From NCBI GenBank assembly GCA_002344885.1, contig DDUQ01000012.1:1-5959 (forward strand): a stretch of DNA of 5,959 nt, read 5' to 3'. Made by a program: the position numbers and the translations under genes. Below the pieces are notes generated by a model that was given only the letters and a program-made list of their open reading frames with translations, made no database searches and had not been told where the DNA came from. The stretch is from Comamonadaceae bacterium UBA2334. GTDB lineage: Bacteria > Pseudomonadota > Gammaproteobacteria > Burkholderiales > Burkholderiaceae_C. This document shows positions 1-5,882 of the stretch, in pieces (positions within the stretch are counted from its first letter, which is position 1; every line of letters starts with the position of its first letter).

Positions 1-398
1 GTTATGCCATTCAGAACCGCGTGAAAGAAGCGTTGGCACTGGAAGAAAAGGCCCGCACCGATGCAGAAGGTGCCAAGCGCGCCGTGGCGCAAGCCACCCG
101 CACCGCCTTCTTTGGCATCCAGTCGGGCAAGGGCCAGGTCAAAGCCCTCGAGGCGGCCGAGGCATCCAGCCAGAGCGCATTGGACGCCAACAAACTCGGC
201 TACCAGGTGGGCGTGCGGATCAACATCGACGTGCTCAACGCTCAGAGCCAACTGTTCCAGACCAAGCGTGACCTGGCCGTGGCCCGCTACAACGTGCTGA
301 TGGGCAGCTTGCGGCTGCGCCAAGCCAGTGGCAGCCTGGCCGCTGACAACCTGAACGACATCAACGCACTGTTGTCAACCTCGGCAGCCACACGCTGA
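1..398 (+). CDS. tolC: TolC-family outer membrane efflux protein, C-terminal part (5' end outside the window)
   Basis: The reading frame is open from the left edge (codons begin at base 3) to a TGA at 396-398, giving about 131 C-terminal residues. TolC-family proteins are trimeric outer-membrane channels with a long periplasmic alpha-helical barrel. They form the exit duct of type I secretion and RND/ABC/MFS efflux systems. What is visible is a long, Ala/Gln-rich, charged helical segment (KEALALEEKARTDAEGAKRA region), then the second-repeat signature around LGYQVGVRINIDVLNAQSQL and a following helix QTKRDLAVARYNVLMGSLRL. The pattern 'Y.VG.R..IDVLNAQ..L' near the C-terminus is typical of the family. 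A short polar tail ends the protein. The N-terminus, signal peptide and first repeat are not in the window. The gene converges on waaA with a 60-base gap. The family call is firm, but the exact partner pump cannot be read from this fragment. The symbol is given in the family sense. Confidence 0.87.
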   Translation, partial: YAIQNRVKEALALEEKARTDAEGAKRAVAQATRTAFFGIQSGKGQVKALEAAEASSQSALDANKLGYQVGVRINIDVLNAQSQLFQTKRDLAVARYNVLMGSLRLRQASGSLAADNLNDINALLSTSAATR

Positions 399-458
399 GC
401 CGGGCGAGACGTCAGGCCCACGTGACCAGTCGATGGCGCTGGTGGCTGTAGCTGACGT
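399..458. other. Convergent gap between tolC and waaA, no clear terminator
   Basis: Sixty bases separate the tolC-family stop from the waaA stop on the opposite strand. A 6-bp inverted repeat, GGTGGC (441-446) with GCCACC (466-471), could form a hairpin that reaches into the last waaA codons. It has a 19-base loop and no T-tract on either side, so I do not call it an intrinsic terminator. Termination here may be Rho-dependent, or transcripts may overlap. Confidence 0.4.
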
Positions 459-1967
459 TTATTGCGCCACCTGCGCGAGCGGCTCTGCATTCGTCACCAG
501 TCGTTTCAACGCGCGAGCCATGGTGCCAGCGGCTCCCTGACGTGAACCGGCAAACGCATGGGCTGCCGCAACAGCCTGCTCTTGGGCTTGCGGATGCGCC
601 AGCAAATGCATGGCGGTTGAAATGCCATCGGCCATGTTGTCCACCCGAAAAGCGGCACCCGCCTCCACGGCAGCCTCTGCAGCTTCGGCAAAGTTGAAGG
701 TATGCGGCCCCAGAACCACCGGGCAACCACAAGCCGCTGCCTCGATCAGGTTCTGTCCGCCGAGCGGCTCGAAACTGCCCCCCAGCAACGCCACATCCGC
801 CAGGCTGTAATACAAAGCCATCTCACCCAGAGAATCGCCGAGCCAGATGTCTCCTGCCGGGGCCACGCAGGCATGGCGCACCTGCGTTGGCACCTCGTTG
901 TGACCATGCTCATGCATCGGATCAGCCGAGCTTGGGTCAGTTTTATCCACCGCCTGATCGGCTGCGGCCTGCATCACCGCTTCATCCAGCCAGGTGCCCC
1001 ACTCCGAACGCCGCCGCCCCCCCAAACCAGCCTGCGCCAGCAAACCAGCGACGGCATCAAACCGCTGCGGATGACGCGGCACGATCAACCAAACCGGCAG
1101 ATCACGCGCCTCAAGATCACCCATATGAGTAGCATCAGAACCTTTACAGGAAAGCGATAGGCGGCTAATTTGATGTATAAACTGAGCCTCCTCTCCCTCC
1201 CGAGAGCTGGCCAGCAGCACGACCGGTCTGCCGCAAACTTTGCGCCAGTTCCCTGCCAACTCACGCTGTCGGGGGTCTGGACGGGCATCGAACTTGAGGT
1301 TGCCGGTCACGGCATCCACACGGGCACCCAATGCGGCCAACCGCCTGGCGTCGTCGGCAGTTTGTGCCCACACAGCCCGCAAGCCGGCGTAGGCGGGCCT
1401 GGACAGCCAGCGCAGCCGCAAGGCTTTGTCAAATGACCGCTCGTTCATACGTGCATTCGCCAATGTCAACGGAACCCCGCTTTCCGCGCAGGACCTGACC
1501 AGAATGGGCCACACCTCGGTCTCCATCAACACGCCTACCGCAGGTTGGTATCGGGTCAAGAACCGCTTGACGCTGGACCGGTCGTCCCACGGCAGCCAAG
1601 TTTGAGCGTCGCCCGGCTGGAGCAAGGCAGCCCCTTCGCGCCAGCCCGTTGCGGTGCTGTGCGTCAACAACAGCCGCATGCCAGGCATCAGTCGACGCAA
1701 GCGCTCCACAAGAATGGCTGCCGCCCGCGCTTCTCCGAGAGATACCGCGTGTACCCAAATCCAGGCAGCGGCTGCATCATCCGAGCCAGGTGGTTGCCCC
1801 GGCTGCTTCAAGCGGTAGCGCCCAAAACGGGCGTCTACATCATGCGCATAACCGGGTTCTGCACGCGCGCGTTTGCGCAACTTCCACCTGAGCAGGGGGC
1901 GGGCCAGCCACATTGCCAGCCCGTACAACCACAAGGCGATTTGTTCAGCCAGGCTGAGCGCGCTCAT
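459..1967 (-). CDS. waaA: 3-deoxy-D-manno-octulosonic acid (Kdo) transferase WaaA, enlarged
   Basis: WaaA (KdtA) transfers Kdo from CMP-Kdo to the lipid A precursor at the cytoplasmic face of the inner membrane, the first step of LPS core assembly. The 502-aa protein starts with a hydrophobic anchor (about residues 7-27). It then shows the N-terminal GT-B domain with VHAVSLGEA (catalytic-type Glu79), METEVWP (148-154) and GNLKFD (222-227). The C-terminal domain has SREGEE (255-260), PRHPQRF (297-303), GDSLGEM, GGSFEPLGGQNLIEAA (396-411) and GPHTFNF (420-426). The family is usually about 420-430 aa. The excess lies mainly in two stretches, about residues 271-290 and 333-369. The ATG at 1967 is preferred because it overlaps the TGA of the upstream glycosyltransferase as ATGA. 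An in-frame TTG at 1982 is the alternative. An AGGG (1970-1973) sits only 2 bases from the ATG, so translational coupling is likely. It is the last gene of a three-gene leftward operon. Confidence 0.95.
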   Translation of the reverse strand: MSALSLAEQIALWLYGLAMWLARPLLRWKLRKRARAEPGYAHDVDARFGRYRLKQPGQPPGSDDAAAAWIWVHAVSLGEARAAAILVERLRRLMPGMRLLLTHSTATGWREGAALLQPGDAQTWLPWDDRSSVKRFLTRYQPAVGVLMETEVWPILVRSCAESGVPLTLANARMNERSFDKALRLRWLSRPAYAGLRAVWAQTADDARRLAALGARVDAVTGNLKFDARPDPRQRELAGNWRKVCGRPVVLLASSREGEEAQFIHQISRLSLSCKGSDATHMGDLEARDLPVWLIVPRHPQRFDAVAGLLAQAGLGGRRRSEWGTWLDEAVMQAAADQAVDKTDPSSADPMHEHGHNEVPTQVRHACVAPAGDIWLGDSLGEMALYYSLADVALLGGSFEPLGGQNLIEAAACGCPVVLGPHTFNFAEAAEAAVEAGAAFRVDNMADGISTAMHLLAHPQAQEQAVAAAHAFAGSRQGAAGTMARALKRLVTNAEPLAQVAQ

Positions 1968-3034
1968 CGCCCTGATGACCAAAGCTGGCTGTACACACGG
2001 CCGATGCCTTCGGCCTCCTTTTCGAGAGAAAACCGGGTGGCCACGGTCAAACGGGCTTGCTGACCTTTGGCCAATGTACCGGGCACATCAGACATCAATC
2101 GGTCAACAGCCTGCGCCAACTCGCCAACATCACCCGTTGGCACCAACCAACCCTCTTGTCCTGGCGTGACCAACTCCTCGAACGCACCCGTGCGCGAACA
2201 CACCAGCGCGCATCCGGTGGCGCCAGCCTCAAAGGGTGTGAGGCCGAACGGCTCGTAACGCGGACACGCCACGGTGATCAGACAACGCTGGTACCAACGG
2301 TGTACCTCGCCGGACGGCACTTCACCCAAAAACACAATCCGGTCGCTCAACCCGGCTGCTGCAATGCGTGCGCGCAGATCGGCTTCAAACGCCTGGTGCT
2401 TGGGTTGCGCCAGACCGGCAATCACAGCCGTGAAATCCGGGTGCGCTGGCAATGCTTGGATCATGGCATCGACAAACACGTCCGTACCCTTGTCATCCCT
2501 CACCCGCCCGAACACACCGATGCCAAACCGCCCCGGCAAGCCGCTGTCGGCCCAGGCCTGCGTTTTGTCCACACAGGCAAAACGCGTCAGGTCGATACCA
2601 TGATGCACCACGGCAGTCGTGTTGGGCACACAGTCGGCCGCCTTCTGGGTCGTGCTGATGACAGCATCCATCCGCGAAATCAGCCAGGCAGGGAATGCTC
2701 CGTGCACATGCTGCGCAGCTGACGTGAACACCAGCCTGATGGGCAGCCGCAGCACATCACGTGCCCAGAGCCCGGCCATCATTTCGTGATCACGGCGCAC
2801 ATGCCAGATGCGAAACGGTCGGCCAGCAGGCGGCCGCCTCGACACGCGGATGGCTTCGCGCAACGTCATGCCCTGCACACCATTCGATTGCGTCGTGCCA
2901 CAGTAACCCAGCCGCCACTGCGTCATCTGCAGGGGCACCAAGGCGTTCACCGTAGCAGAGACACCGGTGTAACGCTTCTTGAGGTTAAAAACAATGACTT
3001 CCGGATCGGCGCTCAGGCCATGGCTGACTGGCAT
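1964..3034 (-). CDS. GT4-family glycosyltransferase, LpcC-like, probably LPS core
   Basis: This is a 356-aa GT-B fold glycosyltransferase of family GT4, expected in the cytoplasm or at the inner membrane face. The N-terminal acceptor domain carries FNLKKRYTGVSATV (16-29), followed by WHVRRDHEMMAGLWARDVL (77-95) and VFTSAAQHVHGAFPAWLISRMDAVISTT. This last combination is what I remember from LpcC-type LPS-core mannosyltransferases. The nucleotide-sugar domain has HHGID (144-148), GVFGRVRDDKG (173-183) and an E-x7-E motif, EPFGLTPFE (Glu261 and Glu269), the usual GT4 donor-binding and catalytic pair. Length is normal for the family. The ATG at 3034 lies 24 bases after the mutase stop, and I see no Shine-Dalgarno in front of it, so it may depend on translation of the upstream gene. 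The stop overlaps the waaA start (ATGA). Context with a phosphomannomutase and WaaA supports a core sugar transfer, possibly mannose from GDP-mannose onto Kdo. Donor and acceptor are inferred, not shown. Confidence 0.9.
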   Translation of the reverse strand: MPVSHGLSADPEVIVFNLKKRYTGVSATVNALVPLQMTQWRLGYCGTTQSNGVQGMTLREAIRVSRRPPAGRPFRIWHVRRDHEMMAGLWARDVLRLPIRLVFTSAAQHVHGAFPAWLISRMDAVISTTQKAADCVPNTTAVVHHGIDLTRFACVDKTQAWADSGLPGRFGIGVFGRVRDDKGTDVFVDAMIQALPAHPDFTAVIAGLAQPKHQAFEADLRARIAAAGLSDRIVFLGEVPSGEVHRWYQRCLITVACPRYEPFGLTPFEAGATGCALVCSRTGAFEELVTPGQEGWLVPTGDVGELAQAVDRLMSDVPGTLAKGQQARLTVATRFSLEKEAEGIGRVYSQLWSSGR

Positions 3035-3058
3035 GCAAGTGTCTGAAACGTCAAGCCA

Positions 3059-4438
3059 TCAGTGAGCCGAAGCACCCAACACCGCATCGGGCTTGACCGA
3101 CCTCAGCAACGCAAGCATCTCGGCCTCGATCCGATGCAGCGCTTCCGGCGAATGCCCTTCAAACCGCAACACCAGTACGGGCGTGGTGTTGGATGCGCGG
3201 ATCAGCCCGAACCCGTCGGGCCAGTCCACCCGCAGGCCATCGATGGTGGACACCTGCGCAGGCGCCACAAACGTGGCTTGCTGCAGCTGTTTGACCAGTG
3301 CATGAGGCTCCCCTTCTGCGCAAGCGACGTTGAGTTCAGGCGTGCTGTGGCTGGTCGGCAGTGCGTCAAGCACAGCGGACGGATCTGCATGGCGGCTGAG
3401 AATTTCCAACATGCGTGCCCCAGCATAGGTTCCATCGTCAAAACCGTACCAGCGCTCCTTGAAGAACACATGCCCGCTCATCTCGCCGCCCAGCGGCGAG
3501 TCGACTTCCTTCATGCGCGCCTTGATCAGTGAATGGCCTGTCTTGAACATCTCCGGCACACCGCCAGCAGCTGCAATCGCTGGGGCGAGGCGTTGGGTGC
3601 ACTTCACGTCAAACAGAATGGTGCCGCCCGGTACTCGAGACAGCACGTCCTGAGCGAACAGCATCAGCTGCCTGTCGGGAAAAATGTTGTTGCCGGCAGA
3701 TGTGATCAGACCCAGCCGGTCACCGTCTCCGTCGAACGCCAGGCCGAGTTCGGCACCATGCAGTTTCAATGCAGCGATCAGGTCCTTCAAATTCTCTGGC
3801 TTGCTGGGATCAGGGTGATGGTTGGGAAAATTGCCATCCACCTCGCTGAACAGCTCGATCACCTCGCAACCCAAAGCCCGGAAGATCGCTGGCGCGGATG
3901 CACCCGCAACACCGTTGCCACTGTCGACCACGATTTTCATGGGCCGCGCCAACTTCACATCCGACACGATTCGAGCCTGGTAGTCCTCATCCACGCGGAC
4001 CGAACGCACAGACCCACCAGGCTGAAGCATCCAGGACTCTGCTTCCATCGTGGCACGCAGCGCCTGAATCTCGTCCCCATATATGGCCCGCCCGGCCAAC
4101 ACCATCTTGAAGCCGTTGTAGTCTTTCGGGTTGTGGCTGCCGGTGACCTGGATGCCGCTCTTGCACAAGGTGCTGGCCGCGAAGTACAGCATGGGCGTGG
4201 TGACCATGCCCACGTCGATGACCTCCATGCCTGCTGCGACCAGCCCTCTGATCAAAGCCTGGCTCAATGCCGGGCCGCTCAACCGTCCATCACGCCCAAC
4301 AGCCACTGTGGTCTCGCCTGCTGCCCTGGCGGCTGAACCGAATGCTTTGCCAAGGCCTTCGGCCACAGCCTCATTCAGGCCCGAAGGTACGATGCCACGG
4401 ATGTCATACGCCTTGAAAACGGATGCAGGTACCAGCAT
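3059..4438 (-). CDS. manB: Phosphomannomutase/phosphoglucomutase (AlgC/ManB type)
   Basis: A cytoplasmic alpha-D-phosphohexomutase that interconverts mannose-6-P with mannose-1-P and glucose-6-P with glucose-1-P, supplying nucleotide sugars for LPS and other polysaccharides. The 459-aa length fits the bacterial PMM/PGM enzymes (Pseudomonas AlgC is about 463 aa). All four domain signatures are present in order. They are VTGSHNPKDYNGFK with the phosphorylated Ser101, the metal-binding loop DGDGDR (236-241), the sugar-specificity loop GEMSGH (318-323) and the phosphate-binding loop RASNTTP (414-420). The N-terminus has the typical FKAYDIRG (8-15), and VAVGRDGRLSG follows at 46-56. The ATG at 4438 has a strong Shine-Dalgarno, so this start is well supported. 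It is the first gene of the operon. The next gene begins 24 bases downstream. The enzyme appears intact. Mannose versus glucose preference cannot be decided from sequence, and the symbol could equally be algC or pgm. Confidence 0.95.
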   Translation of the reverse strand: MLVPASVFKAYDIRGIVPSGLNEAVAEGLGKAFGSAARAAGETTVAVGRDGRLSGPALSQALIRGLVAAGMEVIDVGMVTTPMLYFAASTLCKSGIQVTGSHNPKDYNGFKMVLAGRAIYGDEIQALRATMEAESWMLQPGGSVRSVRVDEDYQARIVSDVKLARPMKIVVDSGNGVAGASAPAIFRALGCEVIELFSEVDGNFPNHHPDPSKPENLKDLIAALKLHGAELGLAFDGDGDRLGLITSAGNNIFPDRQLMLFAQDVLSRVPGGTILFDVKCTQRLAPAIAAAGGVPEMFKTGHSLIKARMKEVDSPLGGEMSGHVFFKERWYGFDDGTYAGARMLEILSRHADPSAVLDALPTSHSTPELNVACAEGEPHALVKQLQQATFVAPAQVSTIDGLRVDWPDGFGLIRASNTTPVLVLRFEGHSPEALHRIEAEMLALLRSVKPDAVLGASAH

Positions 4439-4443
4439 GAAAT

Positions 4444-4449
4444 CTCCTC
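4444..4449 (-). promoter_or_regulatory. Ribosome binding site of the mutase gene
   Basis: On the minus strand the sequence GAGGAG is followed by five bases (ATTTC) and then the ATG at 4438. This is a strong, well-spaced Shine-Dalgarno that fixes the start of the operon's first gene. The two following genes of the operon lack a comparable site. Confidence 0.85.
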
Positions 4450-4474
4450 AAGCAATGTATCGTCGGTGTAGTCA

Positions 4475-4496
4475 GGCTCCGCTTCGTGCAGGAGCC
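4475..4496. repeat. Inverted repeat in the leader of the mutase operon
   Basis: GGCTCC (4475-4480) and GGAGCC (4491-4496) form a perfect 6-bp stem around a 10-base loop. It lies between the Shine-Dalgarno of the mutase gene and the second inverted repeat at 4515-4530. No T-tract follows on either strand, so it is not an intrinsic terminator. It could be part of a REP-like repeat or an RNA leader structure, or a chance pairing in GC-rich DNA. Confidence 0.4.
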
Positions 4497-4514
4497 ATGC
4501 CAGAGCGAAGGATT

Positions 4515-4530
4515 GTAGGTGCGCTCCTAC
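4515..4530. repeat. Near-perfect 16-bp palindrome, REP-like
   Basis: GTAGGTGCGCTCCTAC is palindromic except for one symmetric T/T mismatch (GTAGG-t-GCGC-t-CCTAC). Read on the minus strand it contains GTAGGAGCG, which resembles the 'TGTAGGAGCG' core of repetitive extragenic palindromes known from several Proteobacteria. Only one copy is present in the window, so repetitiveness cannot be judged here. A role as a protein-binding operator is the alternative. Confidence 0.45.
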
Positions 4531-4666
4531 CCTGCTCTCATGACAAGTGCTCGTGGCGTGGTACTTTCGATGGCGGAACAGACTTGGGAGCAAAGGACAC
4601 ATCACCAAACACATGCATGTCCGTTTTCAGCCAGAACAGACCAGCGCACAGGGTTACCATGCCCTC

Positions 4667-4849
4667 ATGAACATCCCAGCTTCTTTCGCGATCGACTTCG
4701 GACACGCCATGCATGTCATCACACCCCATGCAACCGCTGAACTCTCCAGGCTGTTTCATCGGATGGGCAAGAAGCATCTTGCACACAACGGGTATGGCGG
4801 CGCACCCGTTCGCCTGCACATACGCGGCCATGGCAGGTACTTTGCATGA
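4667..4849 (+). CDS. Candidate small ORF upstream of the EamA gene, unrecognised
   Basis: A 60-codon frame starting MNIPASFAIDFGHAM and ending RGHGRYFA. The same frame is open further upstream, from a GTG at 4547 (100 codons). It is His- and Arg-rich, has no membrane segment and matches no family I know. In favour, its TGA overlaps the transporter ATG as ATGA, the arrangement of coupled genes. By my hand count the second codon position is poorer in GC than the first and third. Against, there is no well-spaced Shine-Dalgarno at the ATG (an AGGG lies about 13 bases upstream), and any ATG followed by A yields such an overlap. The antisense frame (4538-4831) is equally open and has a similar base pattern. 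Existence is uncertain. Confidence 0.25.
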   Translation: MNIPASFAIDFGHAMHVITPHATAELSRLFHRMGKKHLAHNGYGGAPVRLHIRGHGRYFA

Positions 4850-5769
4850 CAGGCAACGATGATCACGTAAACACGCGTGTGAAGCTGCCCGCCTGGATCA
4901 TCGACTACGTCTTGCTGGCTGCCATCTGGGGTTCGTCGTTCATGTTCATGAAAACAGCGACAGCCTCATTCGGCCCCTTGCCGACAGCTGCCGGACGTGT
5001 CGCGATCGCTGCAGCGTTCTTGCTACTCATCATGCTTTGGCGCGGGCTGGGTAGGCAATTGCTGACGAAATGGAAGTCGCTGCTGATCGTCGGTCTGTTG
5101 AACTCCGGCATACCGTTTGCCTGTTTTGCTTTTGCGCTGCTCTACATCTCCACTGGTCTGTCAGCCATTCTGAATGCAACTGTGCCGTTGTTTGGAGCGC
5201 TGGTTGCCTGGGTCTGGCTGCATGACAGGCTGACGCGCTGGCGCGTCGCTGGACTGATGATCGGCTTCATGGGCGTGACGGCACTGACGCTCAGTCAGGC
5301 CAAGCCCGGACTGACCAACGCAGACAACCTTCATTTGACACTTGCGGTGGCCGCATGCCTGTGTGCCACCCTCTGTTATGGTCTGGCTGCCAGCTTCACC
5401 AAAAAATACCTGCAAGGTTTACCTTCGCTGCTGACCGCAACGGGCAGCCAGATCGGGGCGTCACTGGGGTTGGCCTTGCCCGCAGCGGCAGCCTGGCCAA
5501 ACAGTTCGCCAGCTTGGGACGCCTGGTTGGCATTGATTGTTTCGGGTGTGGTGTGTACCAGCCTCGCCTACATCTTGTATTTCAGGCTCATTGAAGCGGC
5601 AGGGCCTGCCAAGGCACTCACCGTGACATTTCTGATTCCTGTGTTTGCCCTGGGTTATGGCTGGGCTTTTCTAGACGAGGCCGTGACATTGACCATGCTG
5701 GGGTGCGGGGCGATCGTGTTGCTGGGTACCGCGTTGTCGTCGGGCTTGTTGCCTCGCAAGCCTCATTGA
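4846..5769 (+). CDS. EamA/DMT-superfamily transporter
   Basis: A 307-aa inner-membrane protein of the drug/metabolite transporter superfamily (EamA, formerly DUF6). Members move amino acids, metabolites or drugs, and the substrate cannot be assigned here. About ten hydrophobic helices are visible, at roughly 17-36, 45-64, 78-96, 99-126, 133-149, 164-183, 193-211, 226-246, 256-275 and 281-300, in two repeated EamA halves. Helix 1 has the classic AAIWGSSF (25-32). The first half ends with ATVPLFGALVAWVWLHDRLT (111-130) and the second with TFLIPVFALGYGWAFLDEAV (261-280), the matching 'P-x-x-x-x-hydrophobic-acidic' repeats. The ATG at 4846 has only a weak AGG (4835-4837) eight bases upstream. A later in-frame GTG at 4879 would still keep all helices. 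The gene is followed by a strong terminator. It shows no link to the LPS genes, which run the other way. Confidence 0.95.
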   Translation: MTGNDDHVNTRVKLPAWIIDYVLLAAIWGSSFMFMKTATASFGPLPTAAGRVAIAAAFLLLIMLWRGLGRQLLTKWKSLLIVGLLNSGIPFACFAFALLYISTGLSAILNATVPLFGALVAWVWLHDRLTRWRVAGLMIGFMGVTALTLSQAKPGLTNADNLHLTLAVAACLCATLCYGLAASFTKKYLQGLPSLLTATGSQIGASLGLALPAAAAWPNSSPAWDAWLALIVSGVVCTSLAYILYFRLIEAAGPAKALTVTFLIPVFALGYGWAFLDEAVTLTMLGCGAIVLLGTALSSGLLPRKPH

Positions 5770-5784
5770 CGTATTGCAGAAATC

Positions 5785-5801
5785 TCGGGCTTTGCACCCG
5801 A
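5785..5801 (+). repeat. Small inverted repeat after the transporter gene
   Basis: TCGGG (5785-5789) pairs with CCCGA (5797-5801) around a 7-base loop, in the 78-base spacer between the transporter stop and the terminator. It has no T-tract. It may be only a minor 3'-UTR hairpin. Confidence 0.25.
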
Positions 5802-5841
5802 TACAACCGCTTGCAGACGAGTGCCATCGAGGGACAGAAAC

Positions 5842-5876
5842 AAAAAAGCCTCGCAAGCAAACTTGCGAGGCTTTTT
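5842..5876. terminator. Bidirectional Rho-independent terminator
   Basis: A perfect 10-bp stem, GCCTCGCAAG (5848-5857) with CTTGCGAGGC (5862-5871), closes a 4-base CAAA loop. It is followed on the plus strand by TTTTT (5872-5876) and preceded by AAAAAA (5842-5847), which is a T-tract for the minus strand. It can therefore end the transporter transcript from the left and the tRNA-Asp transcript from the right. The tRNA 3' end is only about a dozen bases from the stem. Confidence 0.93.
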
Positions 5877-5882
5877 GTGTGT

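Larger units (their letters stand above)
4439..4845. other. Intergenic interval between divergent mutase operon and EamA gene
   Basis: About 400 bases with no gene I recognise, between the leftward LPS-core operon and the rightward transporter, so it should hold the promoters of both. The part next to the operon (4450-4545) contains two inverted repeats. On the minus strand a TACAAT (4512-4517) could be a -10 element, but no matching -35 sequence stands 16-18 bases upstream. On the plus strand I see no convincing sigma-70 promoter before the transporter. The right part (about 4538-4849) is open on both strands in mutually antisense frames, with no recognisable domains. Confidence 0.6.

Noticed and set aside
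434..471. Possible terminator hairpin between tolC and waaA
   Set aside because: The stem is only 6 bp with a long loop, overlaps the waaA 3' end, and lacks a T-tract on both strands.
1968..1982. TTG at 1982 as the start of WaaA, adding five residues
   Set aside because: The ATG at 1967 gives the coupled ATGA junction with the upstream gene and a more usual N-terminus. The extension adds only VIRA-type residues inside the preceding gene.
2057..2722. Plus-strand open frame of 221 codons antisense to the GT4 gene
   Set aside because: The minus-strand frame has clear GT4 motifs, and the antisense product is rich in His, Gln, Arg and Thr with no recognisable domain.
3533..4336. Long plus-strand open frame of 267 codons inside the mutase gene
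   Set aside because: It is antisense to a gene with every PMM/PGM motif intact. Its translation is low-complexity and lacks any domain, as is usual for shadow frames in GC-rich DNA.
4375..4614. Minus-strand frame of 79 codons overlapping the start of the mutase gene, with a natural-looking segment ALAWLLHEAEPDYTDDTLLEEIS
   Set aside because: The segment runs over the inverted repeats and the strong Shine-Dalgarno of the mutase gene and continues out of frame into it. It has no ribosome site of its own that I can see, so I treat it as chance.
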